Below, one piece after another: positions 1 to 6,489 of a stretch of 6,489 nucleotides of DNA. Both the position numbers and the translations under genes were made by a program. The notes under the pieces were generated by a model. The model was not told the origin of the DNA and did no database searches. It saw only the letters and a list, made by a program, of their open reading frames with translations. The DNA lies in contig CAKTWE010000091.1 in NCBI GenBank assembly GCA_934630385.1, positions 1 to 6,489 on the forward strand, in the 5' to 3' direction. How positions within the stretch are numbered: position 1 is the stretch's first letter; the number at the start of each line of letters is the position of its first letter. The stretch comes from an uncultured Collinsella sp. Lineage in GTDB: Bacteria; Actinomycetota; Coriobacteriia; Coriobacteriales; Coriobacteriaceae.

Positions 1-193
1 CGTCAACCTCACCGGTGGCGATAGCGGCGGCGCCGTCACGCTCACAGGCGAGGGCTTCATCCTTATTGCCGCTGTCTCCTACGCTGTCTCGTCTGCCCTC
101 ATCCACACCTACTCCCAGCGCGAGGACCCCGTGGCGCTCAGCGGCTACCAGTTTATCAGCCCTAGTCATCGCGCAAAGCCCCTTCGGCAGCAC

Positions 194-214
194 GCGGTGC
201 AGCCAAGTCACCGC
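194..214. repeat. small hairpin beside the larger carB-proximal hairpin
   Basis: GCGGTG at 194-199 pairs perfectly with CACCGC at 209-214 around a 9-base loop. It directly abuts the larger inverted repeat at 216-300, so a transcript reading through carB would carry two stem-loops in a row. No T-run follows it, so it is not a canonical terminator by itself. Confidence 0.45.
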
Positions 215-215
215 A

Positions 216-300
216 GGCCGGGGCGGGAGGCGGTCCTTTCTCTCGGAAAACTTCGCGAAGCCCAGTTTCCGAGAGAAAGTGTCCGGCTGCCGCCCCGGCC
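216..300. repeat. long imperfect hairpin downstream of carB
   Basis: The outer arms GGCCGGGGCGG (216-226) and CCGCCCCGGCC (290-300) are exact complements. The inner arms CTTTCTCTCGGAAA (236-249) and TTTCCGAGAGAAAG (266-279) are also exact complements, extendable by two pairs across a one-base bulge. The 9-10 bases between them on each side still pair at about two thirds of positions. The loop carries the palindrome CTTCGCGAAG (251-260). The structure lies 12 bases beyond the carB stop and 3' of the broken transporter, between convergent genes. Neither side has a T-run, so it does not look like a standard intrinsic terminator. It may protect the carB mRNA 3' end, act as a weak bidirectional terminator, or be one copy of a dispersed palindromic repeat. 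Confidence 0.75.
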
Positions 301-311
301 GGCCAGGTCAA

Positions 312-3626
<3,315 letters not shown>

Positions 3627-3627
3627 G

Positions 3628-5067
3628 TTAGTTCTCCTCGGTCGCAGCATTCTCGGACTCGGCGAAATTCCAGCCGGCGAGGCGGTCCTTCGCGGTGTCG
3701 ATGTCCAGGTAGTTCTCCTCGCCGTCCATGAGTCGCGTAAAGGCGGTAAAGAGATAGTGGGCATCGGTGGGGCCGGGCGAGGCCTCGGGGTGGTACTGCA
3801 CCGAGAAGCACGGCGCGTCGAGCAGCTGGATGCCCTCGGCGGTGCCGTCGTTGAGGTTCACGTGCGTCAGGCGAATGCGGCCGAAGCGCTCGTTCATCAC
3901 GACCGGCGCGATACCGCGGCGCACCCAGGCGCGCAGGTCGCCATCGGCCGCATGCTCGGTCTCGCCGTCAGAAAGCTCAGGGATCAGTTTGCCCAAGCTG
4001 GGGAACAACAGGCCAAAGCCATGGTTTTGTGCAGTAATCTCCACACGGCGGCTCACCAGGTTCATAACCGGCTGGTTGCCACCGCGGTGACCGAACTTAA
4101 GCTTTTCCATCTGAGCGCCGCAGGCCAGGCTGATCATCTGATGACCCAGGCAAATACCAAAGACCGGCACCTTGCCGATCAGCTGCTGCACCTGCTCGTA
4201 GGTCTCTACCACGGCATCGGGATCGCCGGGGCCGTTGGACAAAAAGACGCCATCGGGATTCATGTCGAGCACCTGCTGGGCAGGCGTATCCCAGGGCACG
4301 ACAGTCAGGTCGCAGCCGGCACGGACCAGGCCCTCCAGAATGCCGCGCTTCACGCCGCAGTCGTAGGCAACCACCTTGTGGCGGGCAGGGGCGGCGGCGG
4401 TGAGCGCAAAGTCATGCGTAACAGGCAGGTCGCTCGCAGCAAAGGCATGAGGCTCAGGGCAGCTCACGGTCTTGACCAAGTTCTCGCCCACCAACGTGGG
4501 GGCAGCGACCAGACGCTCGGCAAGTTCGTCGACGTCAAAGACCTCGGTCGAGATAATGCCCATCTTGGAGCCGTTGTCGCGCAGATGGCGCACCAAGGCG
4601 CGGGTGTCAACGCCCTCGATGGCGACGATACCGTGGGCGCGCAGGTACTCCGGCACGCTTTCGACAGAACGCCAGTTAGAAGGCGTAGCGCACATATCGC
4701 GTACGATCATGCCACGCATGGCCGGAGCACTCGCTGGACGAGCGGCGTCACCGGGGAAGGCCGACTGGACGTCGGTCTCATCGATGCCGTAGTTGCCAAT
4801 CTGCGGATAGGTCATGGTTACGATTTGGCCGGCATAGCTCGGATCGGTCATGACCTCAAAATAACCCTCGAGCGAGGTGTTGAAGCAGACTTCGCCGGTC
4901 GCGGTGCCCTCGGCACCGCATGCACGTCCATAAAAAATGGTCCCATCCTCAAGGTACAGGACGCAGGGACCGCAGATGCCCTTGCTGGTTTTTGCCAGCA
5001 TACGCTGGCAAAGTTCGCTGGGCGCGATGGTGCGGACAGTAGCGCCCGCGGTATGGTTGTTCGCCAT
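3628..5067 (-). CDS. carA: carbamoyl-phosphate synthase small (glutaminase) subunit
   Basis: CarA hydrolyses glutamine and channels ammonia to CarB. The 479 residues contain the N-terminal CPSase domain (about 34-180, from [13 protein letters not shown] through [17 protein letters not shown]) and a C-terminal class I glutamine amidotransferase domain (about 230-445). The triad is visible: Cys306 in GICLGHQ, and His426 and Glu428 in HPEASPGP. The ammonia-site motif QNHGF is at 347-351. It is longer than E. coli CarA (382) through about 32 extra N-terminal residues, an insertion of about 36 residues between QNHGF and [10 protein letters not shown], and a C-terminal tail of about 25 residues. 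The triad spacing (120 residues, against 84 in E. coli) confirms the insertion. The ATG at 5067 is preferred because AAGGAG precedes it by four bases; an in-frame GTG at 5088 lies inside a hairpin and has no comparable site. One base separates its TAA from the carB ATG, implying one mRNA and coupled translation. A PyrR-type hairpin precedes it. Confidence 0.98.
   Translation of the reverse strand: MANNHTAGATVRTIAPSELCQRMLAKTSKGICGPCVLYLEDGTIFYGRACGAEGTATGEVCFNTSLEGYFEVMTDPSYAGQIVTMTYPQIGNYGIDETDVQSAFPGDAARPASAPAMRGMIVRDMCATPSNWRSVESVPEYLRAHGIVAIEGVDTRALVRHLRDNGSKMGIISTEVFDVDELAERLVAAPTLVGENLVKTVSCPEPHAFAASDLPVTHDFALTAAAPARHKVVAYDCGVKRGILEGLVRAGCDLTVVPWDTPAQQVLDMNPDGVFLSNGPGDPDAVVETYEQVQQLIGKVPVFGICLGHQMISLACGAQMEKLKFGHRGGNQPVMNLVSRRVEITAQNHGFGLLFPSLGKLIPELSDGETEHAADGDLRAWVRRGIAPVVMNERFGRIRLTHVNLNDGTAEGIQLLDAPCFSVQYHPEASPGPTDAHYLFTAFTRLMDGEENYLDIDTAKDRLAGWNFAESENAATEEN
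3634..3639 (-). promoter_or_regulatory. carB ribosome binding site inside the carA 3' end
   Basis: On the minus strand GAGGAG lies seven bases before the carB ATG and within the last codons of carA. It fixes the carB start at 3626. With one base between the carA stop and the carB start, it fits translational coupling, which would keep the two subunits in balance. Confidence 0.8.
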
Positions 5068-5071
5068 AATT

Positions 5072-5077
5072 CTCCTT
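5072..5077 (-). promoter_or_regulatory. carA ribosome binding site
   Basis: AAGGAG on the minus strand lies four bases before the carA ATG at 5067. It decides that start over the upstream GTG at 5088. Its AAGG bases can pair with CCTT at 5101-5104, the proposed lower stem of the adjacent PyrR-type hairpin, so access to this site may be regulated. Confidence 0.85.
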
Positions 5078-5104
5078 CCCGGTCTCACAGGACCGGCTTA
5101 AAGG
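5074..5104 (-). promoter_or_regulatory. putative PyrR-binding hairpin overlapping the carA Shine-Dalgarno
   Basis: In the carA leader RNA, CCGGUC (5096-5091) pairs perfectly with GACCGG (5084-5079) around the hexaloop CUGUGA (5090-5085). This fits the CNGNGA loop of the PyrR consensus ARUCCNGNGAGGYU. The three departures from that consensus occur at stem positions and all preserve pairing (A-U to G-C, and U-G to U-A). Below an asymmetric UAAG/G bulge, CCUU (5104-5101) can pair with AAGG (5077-5074) of the carA ribosome binding site. PyrR is the UMP/UTP-responsive regulator of pyrimidine genes. In Bacillus it acts by attenuation; in Mycobacterium smegmatis it represses translation from a hairpin near the ribosome binding site. 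No terminator follows this hairpin before carA, so I infer translational repression. pyrR itself is not in the window. Confidence 0.7.
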
Positions 5105-5108
5105 TTGG

Positions 5109-5138
5109 TAGTTAGGCCTCGCGGTATTGTAACCGCAA
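5109..5138 (-). promoter_or_regulatory. candidate carAB promoter
   Basis: A terminator upstream (5301-5342) isolates carA, so a promoter is expected between about 5110 and 5300. Two -10 candidates are visible on the minus strand. TACAAT (5131-5126) is close to consensus but has no good -35. TAACTA (5114-5109) is weaker and follows TTGCGG (5138-5133) at 18 bases. The first would leave the whole PyrR-type hairpin in the leader; the second would start transcription close to or within its lower stem. TACAAT sits in the small palindrome GCGGT-N6-ACCGC (5121-5136), and a perfect CGCCATGGCG lies at 5144-5153; either could be an operator. Neither promoter is certain. Confidence 0.35.
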
Positions 5139-5156
5139 GTATGCGCCATGGCGTTA

Positions 5157-5190
5157 ATTTCATCGAAATGTTTACGAAATGATAATTATG
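5157..5190. promoter_or_regulatory. AT-rich tract with helically phased repeat upstream of carA
   Basis: CGAAATG occurs at 5164-5170 and again at 5175-5181, 11 bases apart and so about one helical turn. The first copy is also half of ATTTC-ATC-GAAAT (5157-5169). The tract is much more AT-rich than the genes around it and lies just upstream of the candidate promoter. It could be an UP-like element or a regulator site. The evidence is pattern only. Confidence 0.25.
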
Positions 5191-5204
5191 ACTTTCTATG
5201 CATA

Positions 5205-5310
5205 ATGATTTTCTTGGGACGGGGATTAAAAAATCATCCTGAGAGCGGGGCTTTGTCGCCAACTGCATGCATGACAGAATGATTTTTAATCCCCGTCCCA
5301 GAAAAATCAT
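5205..5310. repeat. 106-bp inverted-repeat element between two transcription units
   Basis: The left arm (5205-5237) and right arm (5279-5310) are near-perfect inverted copies built around GGGACGGGGATTAAAAA and bounded by ATGATTTT and AAATCAT. They differ only by a shifted base in the T/C run and one A in a homopolymer. The 41-base centre includes GCATGCATG. Each arm is itself bounded by short inverted ends (ATGATTTT and AAAATCAT), so it can fold alone or with its partner. No coding capacity is convincing. This looks like a small non-autonomous palindromic repeat (REP- or MITE-like). I infer that it is dispersed in the genome but cannot test copy number here. Its right end provides the T-tract and part of the stem of the adjacent terminator. 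Confidence 0.7.
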
Positions 5311-5342
5311 CCCGCGTGGACACTTGGCTCACGCGGGATGAT
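5301..5342 (-). terminator. Rho-independent terminator of the membrane-protein operon
   Basis: On the minus strand a perfect 13-bp stem, ATCATCCCGCGTG (5342-5330) with CACGCGGGATGAT (5318-5306), encloses an 11-base loop. TTTT and then C follow the stem, whose last base is also T, giving a run of five. It begins seven bases after the stop codon of the gene at 5349-6308. It therefore ends that unit and separates it from carAB. Confidence 0.88.
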
Positions 5343-5348
5343 GGCGTC

Positions 5349-6308
5349 TTATTTGTCCTGCTCCAGCAGATCGGACGGTGTGCGATCGGGCTTGCCGCCG
5401 CGGAAAATCTCGCGGCCATGCAGACGATGCTCCAGGTCACGTTCGACCTTTTCCTCGTCAATCTTGGTCTGGCTCACCGCCGGGTCCTCAATCAGCGACG
5501 ACACCGAGTTCACCTGCTTTTGAATGCGCTCGGCAATCGTATCGTCCATGCTCACGATATGCATCTTCCAGTCGATGTTCGTGGCGCTCGATGAGCTCTT
5601 GGTCCACACAAACGTCAAAATGGCGCTCTGATGACCCCGCGCGGGAAACATGCCAAAGAAGGAATCATGCTGGATATTGCTGTCCTCATCGATATAGGCG
5701 TGCACGTTGTACACAACGCGATCAATCTTATCGTTGAGCAGCGCGTTGGTCGCAAGCGCCGCAGCCTGGATCTGCCCGTTGGACAGCAGCTCGAGCTCGT
5801 TGGCAGACGATGTATCCAACACCGTCACCTCGACCGTGCCCGTACGCTCATCGGCCTCATCGACGGTAAAGTCGAGCGGGAACTGCGTAAAGCCGTTGCC
5901 CCACTCGAGTCCACCCTTGAGTGCTGTAGAAACGGTATCGACCGAAACGCTCTCGGACAGATTGGCGGTATTCAGACGGCGCATCACGCCGTAGCCAATC
6001 TGCATGCCCACGATCAGCACCAGAATGCCGATGACCACAGCCATAGCGGTCTTCGTAATGGTATGACTCACCTGCGAACCCGAAGGGTCGTCCTCGGACA
6101 GCGGGTCAATCTGCTTTGTCTGGTTCGCGCGATCCTCGCTGCGAAGCTGCGCCAGCGCCGCCTTGTCACCGCGCTTGACGGCAGCCTCTTTTTCGCGCAT
6201 GCGCTCGGTGCGCTTTTTGGCAAGCGTCGGATCCAAAACGCCGGATGCGTCGATCTCGGAGAATAACTCCGTCACTTCTTCCGGAGTCAAAGGGTTCTTC
6301 TCAGCCAT
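5349..6308 (-). CDS. single-pass membrane protein of unknown function
   Basis: I do not recognise this 319-residue protein as a named family. Residues 1-86 are hydrophilic and highly charged, starting MAEKNPLTPEEVTELFSEID and including a Lys/Arg/Glu-rich stretch at 31-60 that is probably helical. One strong membrane segment follows at about 87-108 (AMAVVIGILVLIVGMQIGYG). The remaining 210 residues look like a globular mixed alpha/beta region (about 115-255) and a charged helical tail (257-319). There is no cleavable signal peptide, so the probable topology is a cytoplasmic N-terminus and an outside C-terminal domain, although the Arg pair after the segment makes this uncertain. AGGAAG lies three bases before the ATG. 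An ABC exporter gene ends 19 bases upstream and a terminator follows, so the two are probably co-transcribed. An accessory role for the exporter is only a guess from position. Confidence 0.85.
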   Translation of the reverse strand: MAEKNPLTPEEVTELFSEIDASGVLDPTLAKKRTERMREKEAAVKRGDKAALAQLRSEDRANQTKQIDPLSEDDPSGSQVSHTITKTAMAVVIGILVLIVGMQIGYGVMRRLNTANLSESVSVDTVSTALKGGLEWGNGFTQFPLDFTVDEADERTGTVEVTVLDTSSANELELLSNGQIQAAALATNALLNDKIDRVVYNVHAYIDEDSNIQHDSFFGMFPARGHQSAILTFVWTKSSSSATNIDWKMHIVSMDDTIAERIQKQVNSVSSLIEDPAVSQTKIDEEKVERDLEHRLHGREIFRGGKPDRTPSDLLEQDK

Positions 6309-6327
6309 AAACTTCCTGTCATATCAA

Positions 6328-6489
6328 TCAGTCGAGCTCGTGCGCACGCGCACCTTCGAACTGCATTCGATAGTAACGGGCATAGGTGCCGCCACGGGCG
6401 AGAAGCTGCTCATGCGTGCCACGTTCCACAACGCGACCATGCTCAACGGTCGCAATCTCGTCAGCATGCTTAATAGTCGAGAGACGGTG
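6328..6489 (-). CDS. ABC exporter ATPase, C-terminal end (partial)
   Basis: The 53 visible residues are the end of an ABC nucleotide-binding domain. They start with the H-loop [10 protein letters not shown], whose His contacts ATP gamma-phosphate in this family, followed by [20 protein letters not shown] and a short tail [14 protein letters not shown]. This pattern is typical of fused permease-ATPase exporters of the MsbA/MdlB multidrug or lipid type, where the ATPase domain is C-terminal. The Walker motifs and membrane domain lie beyond the window edge, so substrate and half-transporter pairing cannot be judged. The frame runs in from base 6489 and stops with TGA at 6328-6330, 19 bases before the next gene on the same strand. 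Confidence 0.93.
   Translation of the reverse strand, partial: HRLSTIKHADEIATVEHGRVVERGTHEQLLARGGTYARYYRMQFEGARAHELD

Noticed and set aside
1..170. A minus-strand frame starting with ATG near 170 (MTRADKLVAAE...).
   Set aside because: It is antisense to the EamA-like reading, which has a clear membrane segment and family motifs. The minus-strand peptide has no recognisable features.
3627..3764. A 46-residue N-terminal extension of CarB starting at 3764.
   Set aside because: It would overlap carA in another frame, does not resemble CarB, and the ATG at 3626 has the proper ribosome binding site.
5068..5088. A GTG start for carA at 5088.
   Set aside because: The GTG lies in the loop of the PyrR-type hairpin and lacks a Shine-Dalgarno, whereas the ATG at 5067 has AAGGAG four bases upstream.
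5098..5310. A 70-residue minus-strand frame (MIFLGRGLKI...) starting in the inverted-repeat element.
   Set aside because: It starts inside the terminator T-tract, is translated from palindromic repeat arms, runs through the proposed promoter and has no Shine-Dalgarno.
5205..5310. Attenuator or antiterminator switch for carA formed by the element and the terminator.
   Set aside because: The terminator is transcribed before the element arms on the minus strand, so arm pairing comes too late to prevent it. It ends the upstream operon rather than the carA leader.
5631..6266. A 211-residue plus-strand frame opposite the membrane-protein gene.
   Set aside because: The minus-strand frame has a ribosome binding site, membrane segment, operon context and terminator; the plus-strand frame has none.

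Overview
The window is GC-rich chromosomal DNA with tightly packed minus-strand genes. Gene content, codon use and protein style (CarA and CarB sequences, and a lineage-type membrane protein beside an ABC exporter) suggest an actinobacterium, probably a Coriobacteriia gut anaerobe of the Collinsella type. That placement is inference from sequence style, not from a search.

Layout from left to right. Bases 2 to about 157 hold a plus-strand remnant of a DMT/EamA-family transporter. Its similarity stops abruptly, although the frame stays open to 349. Bases 194-300 form two adjacent hairpins, the larger with arms of about 35 bases, between the transporter remnant and the convergent 3' end of carB. 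Bases 312-5067 hold carB and carA on the minus strand (carA first in transcription). They are separated by one base and encode the two subunits of carbamoyl-phosphate synthetase, which supplies pyrimidine and arginine synthesis. The intergenic stretch 5068-5348 is rich in signals. Next to the carA ribosome binding site is a hairpin with the PyrR-binding hexaloop pattern CNGNGA, whose lower stem would cover the Shine-Dalgarno. Upstream of it lie a candidate promoter with small palindromes, a 106-bp inverted-repeat element (5205-5310), and a Rho-independent terminator (5301-5342) that ends the next transcription unit and shares bases with the element. Bases 5349-6308 encode an unrecognised single-pass membrane protein. 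Bases 6328-6489 are the C-terminal end of an ABC exporter ATPase, 19 bases upstream of it and probably in the same operon.

The carAB unit appears to be an independent operon with its own promoter and a leader suited to uridine-nucleotide feedback by PyrR through translational repression. CarB also keeps its C-terminal allosteric domain, so control is probably layered at expression and enzyme level. The main points for a second look are the PyrR-type hairpin, the nested inverted-repeat element fused to a terminator, the broken transporter beside a large hairpin, and an insertion of about 36 residues near the CarA active site.
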